From Bugula neritina (taxonomy: Eukaryota; Bryozoa; Gymnolaemata; Cheilostomatida; Bugulidae), in contig OZ037765.1 in NCBI GenBank assembly GCA_964035545.1, forward strand, positions 5,530,698 through 5,594,697: DNA of 64,000 bases, given 5' to 3'. Below, in pieces: positions 54,101-64,000 of the stretch (within the stretch, counting starts at the first letter, position 1; each line of letters opens with the position of its first letter). Both the position numbers and the translations under genes were made by a program. The notes beneath the pieces were generated by a model. The model was not told the origin of the DNA. It did not search any database and saw nothing but the letters and a program-made list of their open reading frames with translations.

Positions 54101-57100
54101 TCACTAATAAAGTAGTTTGCTCTGTGAAAACTACACTGCGGGGCAATAAAACTTTATGTTTCCTGTTAAAAATGAAAATATGTTTCGTTGATAATCACGC
54201 TGTTTGGTGTTCAGAGATATAAATATTGAGTCAGAAGAAGGAAAACAGACCATATCAAACATTACATGAATAAAGTTAACTTTTGTTCCAAATATCAATT
54301 AAAAGCTAAATTTGATTTCCGGCTACCAAGTTGCTTAGGAAGCTGTAGAATATTCACTATGGTCCAGCTGGTACCAAAACATATGCACAGAAATAGAAGG
54401 TGTATTTAGAGTTGTGGCACACAAATAAACACTTGACACAGTCACAAACTTTAATTTACCAAAATGGTAAATTTAAACACCATTCTACACCAATTTGAAC
54501 TGCAATACTATATTGAAACATGCCTTCTATAGCTTTGACTTGTTTCTAAAGAAAGAAAAATTGATATAGTTTGCAAGTGTAAACCACAAGGTATATATGG
54601 GTAACATACTCCAAAGAGAGTAGAGGGAAAGTACTCTTTAACTGTGTGCCTATTTCTAGCAGAATCTCTTCAACTTCCTCTCCTTTTGTAGCTGAGAGCA
54701 GGCGAATCTGTTTGCTGTCTCCATAACTAATTCTTAGCTGAAATAAAAAATGCATATAAATTATATAGATCACATTCTATAGATGCTATTATACAGTATA
54801 CAGTAATACAGTGCCTGTTAAATAATGGTTTAAAGATTTTCTAGTTAGTTTAAATTATCCACCCCTGTGAGAACCCCTAATGACAAGGATTTTAAAGCGG
54901 ACTATAGACTGTGTCCCCCACCATGGCTTGTGGGTTTTAGCTGTGACACAGAAGCAATTATGATCAGATGCTTTTCCTGACAACACTAATGACCTTGACC
55001 TAAACCCATATCCTGTGTCACACTGCACTCTGGCTACTACTCCCTAGAGATTTACTACATGTGTTTCTTCTGAATAGAGATATCATTAGGGAGCAGCCCA
55101 AGGTGTAGTGATTAGAGCGCTGACCCAGTAAACACTAAGTCAGTGGTTCAGTCCAAAGGACCAGTGGTGTGTTAGGAAGAGCATCCAGTCATATTTGCAC
55201 CTGTGCCGCATATGAATAAGTCTTTAGCCCATTAAAAACCCTTTCCATCAGGGGTTTTTCACAGGGATATAAACTATAAACTCTTGCGTGTAAATAGAGA
55301 TACCATTTCAAATTCTATTGTTCATCCAACAACTAAATATGACAGGAAATAGAGAGTGGGACTGAGAATGACTAAAATGAGACTGGAAATGGTGATACCA
55401 AATTATGCAATATTACTCATTAAATCCAATGACTAATAGATATTCCTGTTATCTCCATAATGAATGATCCCTGCAATATAATACTCATGAAATCACGGAT
55501 TTTGATATTGAATGCATAATTTAGACCTTTTCTTTGACTGCTCATCATGACCCTCCACTATTGGTTACGTTTTTACTCACAAGGCACTGTGATGATCTTA
55601 ATTGTTGGGAAAGTACAAAATATTACCCAATCTATTTACAGAAGATAATACACAAAAATAGCCAATATAAAGCAGCTACTATACACAAGAACATCCAATC
55701 ATAAAGCAGCTGATTAGACCTACAGTAGTTTGCCTTCAACACCCAGCTAGAACTCTAAGTCAAGTAAATTTGCTGTTTAAATGAAAGATATAGTTTTATG
55801 TCGGTTGATTGTAGTGTGAATAGGCTACGAGGAGTGTGGAACCACTTTACCAACAATAAAACATTATTTACCCCTTTGATATACAAACCTAACTTGTATG
55901 CCATCATTCAAAGCTAACTAAATTTCTTTTTGAATGCATCATAAAAATAAGTTGATAAAACTGTGAGACTGAAGAAGGAAGTCGTGACAATGCAGCCTAA
56001 AGAAATTAAGAGTAAAGCACAAGAGTGTTATAACAGGTGAAGCAGTAGCCTGCATGTAAATTTGACAGCGTCAAATGCTGCCTTATCAGTGTCCAGAGTC
56101 AGCAGACAACCCACATTCCAAGCCAATAGGTATAAATTAAACACTGGTGAAGTTGTACAGTAAACTAGATTACATTGCTTGTAGTAATTGTAACCCTCGT
56201 GGCAATTAAACTGTAGTTATATACTGATTAGTTACACTGTATGTAGTATTACACTGTATGTAGTATTACACTGTATATAGTGTTATATTGTATGTAGTAT
56301 TACACTGTATGTAGTACTACATACTGTATTATACAGTGTAATACAGTATGTAGTATTATACAGTGTAATACTACACTCTGTAGGATTACACTGTATAATA
56401 CTACAGTATGTAGTATTATACAGTGTAATATCAACTAACCTCTTGAGGAGTTTTGCTTTCCAGTGATTTAATATCCAAGTAGTGGAAACTGTATTCCAAC
56501 TAAAATATAAAATGGGCACACAGTATAGTATTTGGCATAAAATAGTATATAGCATAACATAATATAGTATATAACATAACATAATATAGTATATAACATA
56601 ACATAATATAGTATATAACATAGCATAATAGAGTATATAGAATAACACAATAGAGTATATAGCATAACATAATAGAGTATATAACATGTAATAGCAGCAT
56701 GTATAGCACTGAGATTATAAAGCAATCTATGATGCCATATTACTTTTTAACTAAAATGTGTTCAACTAGGAAGTGTGACAAAGGTAGGGACAGCTGCTAA
56801 GTAGGCCATAAAACAGATTATAATAGATTAAAATTACGTAAGTAATAGATAATGCCTAACAATAGACATCTTGACTAGAACAACTAACTGTACAGATTAT
56901 GAGGCAGCTGAATAGGGCAAGAGAGGGAGGGCGTGTTGAGATGTGTTAGGGTGAGTCTAGACTCATTGTTTGTGATATGGCTTATGAGATAATGATGTTT
57001 TAGTGTTGCTGTATCTATGATATTGGAATTATGCTACCTGGTCTAGAGCATGGATGAACTCACTGATTTTTAAAAATCCTACTGTGCGTTATAATTTTTT

Positions 57101-59630
57101 TTAAAAGCACACAAAAATCAGAATCGTTTAGTGATTTTGAGTTTAACTATTATATAAATTTTTCAATTTGTTTTGAGAATCAGAGCTTACTTATCCAACC
57201 CTATATTCTACTACTCAGTTAAACAAGCTCAAAGGGCACAAACTATTCTGCACTAATAGTAGTTTAGAAATACTCATGATATCACTGTACAGTGCCGAGC
57301 TTTTTCTGGCTATTGAATAGTCCAATAAAGAAATGATGTAAACATAAAAATCAATGACTCATTGGGCCTCATCCATTTGACTAAGAGATAATGAAATGAT
57401 TGCATAGTTAGTAGTTAGTGCTAGTAATTGCCCATCACAGCCACTAGGTCACTGTACATAACACAGATAGCCACTTATTTATATCTAGTAAGAAAAATAT
57501 TTCCAGTGTCAAAACCTTCTAATGAAGAGGTTCAGAATTTAAATCTGATGAAATAACAGGCTGTGTATTACAGGTTATACTGCACTATATGCAATAGCAG
57601 GTAGGCAAAGGCAAATATTGCCACAAGTGAAATATCTGCATATTCTTTCCAGATATATATTGAAGCAAATCAGCCTAATAAACTGTAAAGCAAAGAGAGC
57701 ACTAACTGAATACTAGATAAGATGATAAGCAAAACTAGTGCAAATATTCCTTATAGAATGAAATCTGTTTACAAAGATATATAGCCAGCCCAGTGAAATT
57801 GGTGCTGATAATCAGCAATAGGTTAACAGAACGCAAGCAAACTGCTGCAGGGTAGAAATTCAAGATAAGGTGGTTTAGATATAAAATTATGATAAAATAT
57901 CATAAAATTCTAACCAAAGTCTAAACCAAATTTCAAAAAGGTAGAAAAGGAACTTGGGATATTAAAATTCTTCAGTGCTGCAGCTACAAAAGTGACGTTT
58001 AGAATTTAGATAGTTAGTTTTGTTTGGATAGTTTAGTTAGTACTACTGAGTGCTACTGACACTCAGTGAGTACTACTGACAAACAGTGAGTACTATTGAC
58101 AGTGAGTATTGCTGACAGTGAGTACTACTAACACAAGTAACCACAGATTTTTCAATGCAGCCAGCAGCCATATGGGGCATTCAAATTCTAGAACTCTGCA
58201 AAGAGTATTTAGCTGAGACTAGTTTTCTCAGCAAGAAATGATGTTTAAAATTAGTTCAGCTAATCAATGACCCCCACCTCATCCCCTTTCCTAAAAACTA
58301 AATTTCTTAAGCTATATTGACAATGAAATTGCAATTCTTTTTAATAAAAAGAAAGAGAAGTCTAGCACATTTTAGGTAATATATCAAATCAGAAGATCAA
58401 AATGACACACTATGAGTCTAGTGCATGCACTGTGTAAACAACATGTAATATGATACAAACCTTTGATGGGTTCTTGTTGCTAAATATCATAAACCTGTGT
58501 CCATGTTGTGGCAGCACCTAAAACCAAAATACCAGTAGGACAGAATAGAAATGGCTCCATAATATTGAGTATTTACTTTGATGAACTATCAGCTACATTA
58601 TATCAACTTAGTAAGCTAATAAGTGAGTTTCTTTAAAGTCACAATCCCAGTGTGAATCCCATGATAAGAGCTTTTGATAACTATGAACTTTCATTTGCTT
58701 TAAATAATCTAGCTTAAGGGCCTTAAAGGAATATAAGGAATGTTTTGCATATGTGTTCTTCCTCACATTATCAACTTGTAGTAGGCCTTTAACCACCAGT
58801 GCATGACATTCGTGACATGCTGGAAAAGTGCCCTTTATCCCTTCGAGCCCTGACTGCTCTCTATTTAGTAACTCAATACAACACAAAAATAGTTCTAGGA
58901 TTGAAATTTAAAATATAGAATTAAAGATAGCTATGCCCTAAAACAGCACAGCTGAAATAGTTGCATTTTTTAACACCTTTCCTTTGTTTTTCAATGTGAG
59001 TTTAAAATGAACTTACCACAACCTTGGGTTCACATTTGTCTACTTTGACTTCAAAGCTCAGCAGTTTGATAAAAGCGACGTTGAACTTTTTCTTAGTCTG
59101 ATTCACTATGCTAACTGTAAACAACAACATGGCTAATTGTTATGAAAAGTAGGAAATAATTAGTCTGAATATAACTCAGCTCTCTCAGTAGTACATACAG
59201 TCTTGATGCTCTTTCAATTCCCATCTTACTCTTCACAGAGCAGAATCCAAAACTATTTATCATACAGTCGACAGTTTTTTTTTTCAATTACAAAACAGGT
59301 GACAGAAACAAACAATTGCATTAGTGAAATTATTTTTTCAAAAGTAACAACATGGATTTTGTAAGATGATTACTAAAACAAGCGGAGTATTTCACCAACT
59401 TTCAACAGTTTTGATGTGTAAAAAGCAATTATGACAAATAAAGACGTTAGTTGTGATAATTTCAGTAGAGAAACATCGTTTACACAACAAGTTTATGCGA
59501 AAAGCAATATCTTTGATTGAAGGTTTGTATTAATTAAAACTTGCAAGTTTACGGTATAGACTATAGACTTTAGAGTATAGAGTATAGACATTTTAAATTT
59601 ACCTTCAACATCCTGTTGAAGCAAAGCCAT
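29576..59630 (-). CDS. CARMIL: CARMIL: capping protein, Arp2/3 and myosin-I linker
   Basis: Complete gene of 36 core exons over 30 kb (blocks listed separately). Core exons sum to 5,403 nt, an exact multiple of three, giving 1,800 residues plus stop; three candidate micro-exons would add 24. Domain order matches CARMIL: PH-like (1-123), N-linker (124-205), leucine-rich repeats (about 206-626), helical dimerisation domain (about 627-900), then a long disordered tail with the capping-protein binding region (about 1182-1230), a GGLLAEMQKR motif and proline-rich segments. CARMILs bind capping protein allosterically at membranes and control actin assembly. Vertebrate CARMIL1 is about 1,370 residues; the excess here lies entirely in the disordered tail. 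Start chosen at the first in-frame ATG (MALLQQDVE). The C-terminus is acidic (QEDFGDDSVV). Confidence 0.95.
30011..30137. mobile_element. 127-bp MITE of the CACTGCGTTTCC family
   Basis: Left end CACTGCGTTTCCA is identical to the 741-bp MITE; right end TGGAAACGCAGCT is nearly its complement. Internal GAAACAGTTTCATCGAA matches 5222-5238. Lies in the last CARMIL intron (30222-29633). The flanking duplication is unclear. Confidence 0.65.
33650..36447 (-). CDS. CARMIL: CARMIL capping-protein binding region exons
   Basis: Exons 36447-36132, 35723-35646, 33816-33650. The first encodes LVHLAKDRPKRVKKQ, a clear match to the CPI motif (LxHxTxxRPKR) that allosterically weakens capping protein on barbed ends. 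It is followed by SAVDDFFKP, comparable to the CARMIL-specific CSI motif (VDEFFTKK). The third exon holds a second similar motif, SISSFFNKKKPAV, in a Pro/Ser-rich context. A 21-nt micro-exon may lie at 34900-34880. The first CPI Thr position is Ala-Lys here, a minor divergence. Confidence 0.9.
34880..34900 (-). other. CARMIL: candidate 21-nt CARMIL micro-exon
   Basis: CAG acceptor and GTGAGT donor enclose 21 nt, phase 2 to phase 2, adding SRTSGAK-type residues without stop. It can be included or skipped without frame loss. Confidence 0.45.
35327..35620. repeat. minisatellite, roughly 31-bp unit
   Basis: About nine degenerate units of TTATACAT-TAGTAATACACTACA in the intron between CARMIL exons 35646 and 33816. 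Ordinary AT-rich intron otherwise. Confidence 0.85.
36549..36595 (-). repeat. SINE tail fragment
   Basis: Minus-strand CCATCAGGAGTTCTCACAGGGA resembles the 3' part of the SINE at 55088-55292 (CATCAGGGGTTTTTCACAGG). No tRNA head is present, consistent with 5' truncation. Confidence 0.5.
37529..43870 (-). CDS. CARMIL: CARMIL exons 24-28: disordered linker before the capping-protein region
   Basis: Exons 43870-43769, 43210-43129, 41209-41153, 40504-39941, 37603-37529. Exon 25 holds MKTLKRRPQSIL, comparable to the basic segment after the dimerisation domain. The large 564-nt exon is acidic then Pro/Ser-rich, with a duplicated unit (LASPPPLSSKLKPR / LASPPPLSTKPKP) and SFVDDIMGAL. Exon 27 has two donors: GTAGAG (exon end 39941) keeps phase with exon 28; the nearby GTAAGT (39936) does not. 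A 27-nt micro-exon may lie at 42727-42701. Confidence 0.82.
42701..42727 (-). other. CARMIL: candidate 27-nt CARMIL micro-exon
   Basis: TTATTAG acceptor and GTAATA donor enclose 27 nt, phase 1 to phase 1, encoding VKSPEETNK. It lies between exons 43210-43129 and 41209-41153 and joins both in frame. Confidence 0.5.
44240..46821 (-). CDS. CARMIL: CARMIL exons 19-23: helical dimerisation domain
   Basis: Exons 46821-46728, 46322-46224, 45640-45515, 45011-44832, 44449-44240. Contains MPLPIFDIAA (C-cap region of the LRR), YRLQQGFLVSS (matches YRLQQG of vertebrates), and long amphipathic helices such as SDSIKQVTHTLSGSVNDQLE and YIAEEVIEKVVDLLQAKYK. In vertebrate CARMIL this region makes an antiparallel dimer that presents the PH domains to membrane. 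Confidence 0.9.
45300..45475. repeat. minisatellite, CACTTGTTATGTCATGT-type unit
   Basis: Tandem 10-19-bp units of TCACTTGTTATGTCATG / CACATCACCTGT in the intron between exons 45640-45515 and 45011-44832. Confidence 0.85.
45751..46143. mobile_element. 393-bp TA-flanked MITE in a CARMIL intron
   Basis: TIRs of about 55 bp start GACCCTTTTCAGAGGTCCC and end with the complement. TA flanks both ends (45749-45750, 46144-46145). AT-rich interior, no coding capacity. Confidence 0.88.
46472..46690. repeat. minisatellite, 34-bp unit, six and a half copies
   Basis: Nearly perfect units beginning ACACATGGTACAGTGTATAC, the first four almost identical and the last decaying. Lies just 3' (transcript sense) of exon 46821-46728. 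Confidence 0.93.
47134..54036 (-). CDS. CARMIL: CARMIL exons 6-18: linker and leucine-rich repeat domain
   Basis: Exons 54036-53794, 51421-51346, 50905-50817, 50570-50476, 50042-49852, 49584-49507, 49373-49186, 48722-48571, 48143-48044, 47744-47690, 47375-47134. Exon 6 carries MYACVCDLYGCSLVEEIIWD and DTIYLSHDSRTLYLRDF, the most diagnostic CARMIL segment. LRR units include SLNLSGNIL, TLNLSGNNL, ALYNFLAQPN, LDLSDTE, SWKQFFSSALVLSKL, YLDLSCNDMRS and SLDISGNQIGDIGAKMLAKAL. All phases close. A 24-nt micro-exon may lie between exons 6 and 7 of this list (52324-52301). Confidence 0.93.
51960..52150. repeat. minisatellite, AATGAGTCATAAGC-type unit
   Basis: About twelve degenerate 14-17-bp units of AATGAGTCRTAAG in a CARMIL intron. 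Confidence 0.85.
52301..52324 (-). other. CARMIL: candidate 24-nt CARMIL micro-exon
   Basis: TTTTAG acceptor and GTAAGC donor enclose 24 nt, phase 2 to phase 2, encoding CNKVNVHR between the linker exon and the LRR. Vertebrate CARMIL joins directly here (HRDLIPII), so this would be an insertion or alternative exon. Confidence 0.45.
54610..59630 (-). CDS. CARMIL: CARMIL exons 1-5: PH-like domain
   Basis: Exons 59630-59603, 59114-59017, 58517-58461, 56499-56440, 54737-54610. They encode IVNQTKKKFNVAFIKLLSF, EPKVVVLPQHGHRFMIFS, LEYSFHYLDIKSLESKTPQE and ISYGDSKQIRLLSATKGEEV. This parallels the CARMIL1 membrane-binding PH fold (basic strand, then the conserved Y/F-S-YL-I strand). Introns of 1.7-2 kb carry a SINE and satellites. 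Confidence 0.88.
54843..54895 (-). repeat. SINE tail fragment
   Basis: Minus-strand CATTAGGGGTTCTCACAGG resembles the 3' part of the SINE at 55088-55292, which lies close by in the opposite orientation. Confidence 0.5.
55088..55292 (+). mobile_element. 205-bp tRNA-derived SINE with target duplication
   Basis: Flanked by a 15-bp duplication AATAGAGATAYCATT (55073-55087 and 55293-55307, one mismatch). The head has an A-box-like GTGTAGTGATTAGAGCGC and a B-box-like GGTTCAGTCC at RNA polymerase III promoter spacing; the tail is CCATCAGGGGTTTTTCACAGG. Lies in a CARMIL intron, in antisense orientation to the gene. Confidence 0.8.
56220..56430. repeat. TGTATGTAGTATTACAC-type repeat in both orientations
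   Basis: About ten units of a 16-18-bp motif, the second half inverted (ACAGTGTAATAC), giving a potential large hairpin directly 3' of CARMIL exon 56499-56440. Confidence 0.8.
56520..56695. repeat. 22-bp tandem repeat (AATATAGTATATAACATAACAT)
   Basis: About eight AT-only units of period 22 immediately upstream (transcript sense) of the acceptor of CARMIL exon 56499-56440. The long open frames here are repeat artefacts. Confidence 0.85.
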
Positions 59631-62600
59631 GGTGTCTCTAGCTCAAATAATGATATTGTAAGGGTGCATGGGAATAAAACATTAGTCTTTATATCAATAT
59701 CTTCTGAAAAAATGCATAGATGTGCTAAAATAAACAGTAGAATATTATTACAGGCCCCAAGAAGCCAACAAAGCTAGTCAAATGTTATATTCCTTGCCCA
59801 CATTTACTGGTTACTTATATCAACATTAGGATACTCAATGAAGCTCACTGTTTCAACACAAAACTTTTCCTAGCCAGCAAAACCCAATAGCAGTATAATG
59901 TGGTTTATAGTATATAAGCTACTAGCTAACTAGAAGTCATTAAAGAATGACAGGAGCTTCTTTACCAGCGTTAATCACTAATAGTAAAAAGTACAAGTAA
60001 AAGCTTGCAGGTAAAAATTATTTAACAATACTTGCTAACTACCAAAAGAATGAACTTAAAGCTTTGAAACATGGCAAGCAGTGTTCCAAAGAAAGTTTTT
60101 TAGTTTATTTATTAAATACTAGGAAGAGTAAAGCAGCCATCATGTTTTCTTGTTTACTCTAAAACCAAAAAAATAAAAATGTTAAAACATGCATTAAAAC
60201 TAGTTTCATTTTGTCAATGATATTGAAAAATTTACTACTCTTTATTGTGGTTTTTTGTTATGAAACTAATATATTTTTCAATTTATATCAACAGTATTGC
60301 TATGTTGATTTGCACCCTAAATTTAGTGGACTCTTATATTCCAGCACCAATAATGTTAACAAAAAATCATTCAAAGAGCATAAATATTTTTAATAAAATT
60401 AAATTTCTAACAAATAATTGATGACAGTATCAATATAGCTGACTATATAATGTCTAATGCAAGTAACTTGCAGAATTTCACTACATATATTGTGACATTT
60501 TAGTGCCATTTCCTTCATAATAAATGATAATCAATAACAACATATATATGGCAATGCAAATATTCATCATAATCAGTAAACCTAATCCATACGCTATCTA
60601 ATAAAGCACAATCAAGAATTTTGGAGCATTGCATTGACAAAAATATTTTGTAAATAAAATATTCATTTTAATGATTTTAGATAAAACTAAACATTTTGCA
60701 GCTTTATAAACATGATTATCTATCAATATAGCCATGTTTAATAGCACTTGATTCATATTGATAATGATACTAGAGGTGGTGGCAAAATTAAAGAACATTT
60801 AGCACATAAAATCAGTTACAAAGACAGTCTGACAGCTTACTAATATTATTCAAGACTAAAGTTAATAACTTCAGAGAGACATTAGGACTGGAAGCAATAA
60901 TCTATAGCCATAATAAAAATTGCCAATATTTTGCTGTTGGTAGTAGGGGTGTAACATTAGCAGTAGTAATTTTTACAGCTATAAAATTTAAGTGCAAGTT
61001 TGAGTAACACGGCTTTATATTTACACTAGTAAATATAATTAATAATAGTTATTGTATTAATTATTTGTATTAGTATAACTGTAAGACTGAGTGTTAAACT
61101 TTAATTATCAGCTTGGCTTTAATATGTAATTTTGAATCTAAGTAGTGCTTTTCAAATCTTCAAGTCAATAGACTGAATAGCCTATAGCAGTTATACTAAA
61201 ATTATATGCATTGCGGTGTCATAATCACTAGGTCTAGTGCTAGTGGTATTAGTATAACTATAAATATAGACTAAAATATTAATATTATAATTAATCATAA
61301 CCATACTGATAATCTTAATCAGATAATCATAATAATAATGAATATCAATATGATAACCTATTTGAGTTTTGACTATTAGCATTACTATTACTTTTAGTTA
61401 TTACTATTAGTATTAGCACTACTAGTACTACTAGTATAAGTATAAGTATAAAATTAAAATTATGTATAACTATTACTATAAGTATAAGTATAGGTAAAAT
61501 TAAATGTAATAAAGTATAACTATAACATTAATTTTAACATTATCATTATCATTATGATTATAAACATAAACAAAGTGAAAGTATACTGTATAAGGTATTA
61601 GCATCATCAAAGTATTAACAAAACAATTTTGTAAATCGAGAGGTGCAATAAGTAAAACATAAATTTAAAAGTAAAATAATTGATTGTGATAATTGCAATA
61701 AATATAATAATTATAAATCATAACGCCGAGATTTAGAGACAAAAGGCTATGACTGTTGAGTGTTGTATACGGAAGTTACCAGTAGGCCTTTTTCTACATT
61801 TAGTACGAGGTCCTAAAAAACCTTCTGTGCTTGTACTACGTATGGTTACAAAATCAGTACATGTGGAGTAACCAGGACTATGCAGAACTAGGCAAATTGT
61901 GCCTTTTCAGAAAAAAATAGCTGACGATCTTAAAACGAAATATACATGTATGACTAGTTATTTCTACCAGGCACCCAACTTTTGGTGAAACTTTTATTCT
62001 CGAACCTTGAGTCTGCTGACATGTTATGATCACGTGCATAAAGTTTTAGTAGTTGGAGTGGCGCGTTAATATAACTCGTTGAATATTATAATTATATTAT
62101 CAACCATAACTATGATTGTAAAATAGTGGTAAAACTAAAAGTAAAAATCGTTCATGATGCAATTAAACGTAAATTGTCATAATGGTTTTGGGTATCAGTA
62201 AAACTAAAAAGCCTTATATTTTAATTTTATTATTAAATTTAATTTCATAAGTATTAGTATTAGTATAACTCATAATCATAATGATAATCCATAGAGATAG
62301 AATTAATACACTCGTGGCTCGACTCCGTAGTCACTGTGACTGTCAGTTTGAGTTAGTGTGAGTGTGACAATCAACAGAATATCAGTATCAGTATGAATAA
62401 TACTAATAGTAATACTAATACAGTAAATGTAATAGACTAATACTAATAGTAATAGTAATGTAATACTATTACTATTAGTATTAGTATTACATTACTATTA
62501 GTATTAGTATTACTATTACTATAACTATAAGTATAACTAATACTATTACTAATAGTATTAGTTATAGTAATAGTAATACTAATAGTAATTACTATTACAG

Positions 62601-63383
62601 TATTAGTAATACTATTAGTAATACTTATACTAGTAGTAGTAGTAATAGTATCAATATCATACTGACAATTTAAATATTTCACTCTTAGACTCAGTCACAG
62701 TTAGTAAGTGAGTTAGTGTTACTGTTAGCAGTGTGAGTGTGCGCGTGACATCACTTATTCTTATACTTTTAAACTAAAGACAAAGTTAATGTTATCTGAT
62801 GCTTTTTGTTTTTTATTTTAAACTATTTAATATTTATAAACTTATCAAGTTGAACTATAAGCTTGAACTTTGATAGTTGTGATATCGTCCTAGATATCTC
62901 ATACAATAAATAATTTTAATATTATTATCATAGGCAAATTGTATAAAACTTGGTTGGTACTTTTTGGTATCACAATTTCAATTGGGATGCAGCAACTCAA
63001 TTCCAGTTTTAGACCAATATACTTTTAAATTTATAATCATTGCTCTAAGTCTATCATAGGTGATGCGATTCAGGTTCTAGTTCATGGGTTGTATGCTGCA
63101 AATTACATTAACATGGAAGTTAAGAAACAAATTGTTGTTTTTTCTATGTTATTATTCATGGGCCATGGTGTACTTTTGGGCTAAATTTTAAAGTCAGTTA
63201 CTTGGAAATCTACTTGAATACATTTGTCTTAGCCTAACTTGTATATCTTGTGATATGTATCACACTACAGAACGTTATATTGCTATCCTCTGTTGAAACA
63301 AACAAATAAAACATATATGGTTCGTTTGGCTTTGCTGTTAGTTTGCCTGCAATAAAACTTTTGCTTTAATAACTAGCACAACC
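59631..63383. other. divergent intergenic region between CARMIL and the Rap1-like gene
   Basis: Holds the putative promoters of both genes. Mostly AT-rich unique sequence. 61380-61520 and 62390-62660 are rich in TAG/TAC/TAT trinucleotides in both orientations (hairpin-prone). No coding sequence or CpG-rich core is seen. Confidence 0.55.
62390..62660. repeat. hairpin-prone TAC/TAG trinucleotide repeat
   Basis: Units ACTAATAGTAATAGT and their complements alternate, so long intrastrand pairing is possible. Protein-like frames over it are low-complexity. Confidence 0.85.
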
Positions 63384-64000
63384 ATGGCGAGTGATCTACC
63401 TGCAGATGGCAGTGACAAGCCCACTTTATTTCAGCGTATGACTTTCTACATGATACCTTGCAAACAAAAAGGACATTTCGTTAGTATTATAAATGTAAGT
63501 TTTGTACTCATTCCTTTACTGATATTCTTCAATCTTTCAATGCGTATGTTTGTATTACATTGATCGCTAAAAGATGTAGTGTTGTTATTAGAAGCATGGA
63601 GGGGAGATGGTACGGCGGAGAAATGAAGCTGAATATCTGTGAGTTATGTTATTATACAGTTGCTTTATTTCAGTAGTTACACAGCATATAATATTGATGG
63701 TTATTATCATGTGACCTGAAGATTTTCTGCACAATTTGTTTTTGATATTTTCGGTGGGTTCTTAAGAAAAAGGCACATGCGTTTCCTTTTGCATTTCTCA
63801 ATACAACTAACTGTGGTGCTGCTATTTGGTATCTTAAAAAACTTGTGTAATTTTATTATTTTTTTCAAATTGTCTAAACATTTTGAGGTGAAAGCTTTTG
63901 GGAGAAAAAAGAAGGGTTTAAGTAGTTTACTTCAGTACAATTATATGTGTGACTAATTCATTACTCTATGTCATTTATTCAATTCTAGAATTCTTTCTGC
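63384..64000 (+). CDS. TERF2IP: Rap1/TERF2IP-like gene, first exons (BRCT), 3'-partial
   Basis: Exons 63384-63494 (37 codons, GTAAGT donor), 63592-63638 (47 nt, AG acceptor, GTGAGT donor) and probably 63989-64000. The start has good context (ACAACCATGG). Joined residues include PTLFQRMTFYMIPCKQKG, then SIINKHGGEMVRRRNEAEYL. This fits the Rap1 N-terminal BRCT pattern (LF...M-FY--P---K--L---I--HGG). Rap1 is a shelterin subunit bound to TRF2 at telomeres. Only about 60 residues are visible and other BRCT proteins remain possible. Confidence 0.6.

Overview
The window is animal nuclear DNA. It is AT-rich, its genes are split by GT-AG introns, and it is crowded with transposable elements and satellites. 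The coding content suggests an invertebrate, most plausibly a lophotrochozoan such as a mollusc: an endogenous GH9 cellulase with an N-terminal CBM2, an invertebrate-type CARMIL, and Penelope-like, Ty3/gypsy and Jockey-superfamily retroelements. I cannot name the species.

Layout. (1) 1-16,046, minus strand: a CBM2-GH9 endo-beta-1,4-glucanase. Nine exons are visible and the 3' end lies off the window. Its first intron (15,860-3,531) is about 12.3 kb. It holds a roughly 980-bp GT microsatellite, a tRNA-like sequence and a Penelope-like element (4,768-15,227). That element was itself split by a 741-bp TA-flanked MITE (5,170-5,910) and by a 7.4-kb Ty3/gypsy LTR retrotransposon (6,236-13,661). (2) 16,047-29,575: a gene-free repeat block. 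A 1.2-kb unit is tandemly duplicated. Copy 1 is interrupted by a 5.2-kb element with more than 500-bp inverted termini made of short tandem subrepeats. Copy 2 is interrupted by a 1,057-bp TA-flanked element. Three smaller inverted-repeat elements and a 5'-truncated LINE (25,843-28,341, minus) follow. (3) 29,576-59,630, minus strand: a complete CARMIL gene of 36 core exons plus three candidate in-frame micro-exons (about 1,800 codons). CARMIL proteins regulate actin capping protein at the plasma membrane. (4) 59,631-63,383: a divergent intergenic region with simple repeats. (5) 63,384-64,000, plus strand: the first exons of a gene whose N-terminus looks like the BRCT domain of Rap1/TERF2IP.

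The three host genes are functionally unrelated (digestion, actin dynamics, probably telomere biology), and nothing suggests an operon or gene cluster. All exon boundaries were read by eye from splice consensus, reading phase and family similarity. The phase closes across every joined exon of both long genes, which is the strongest internal support for the models.
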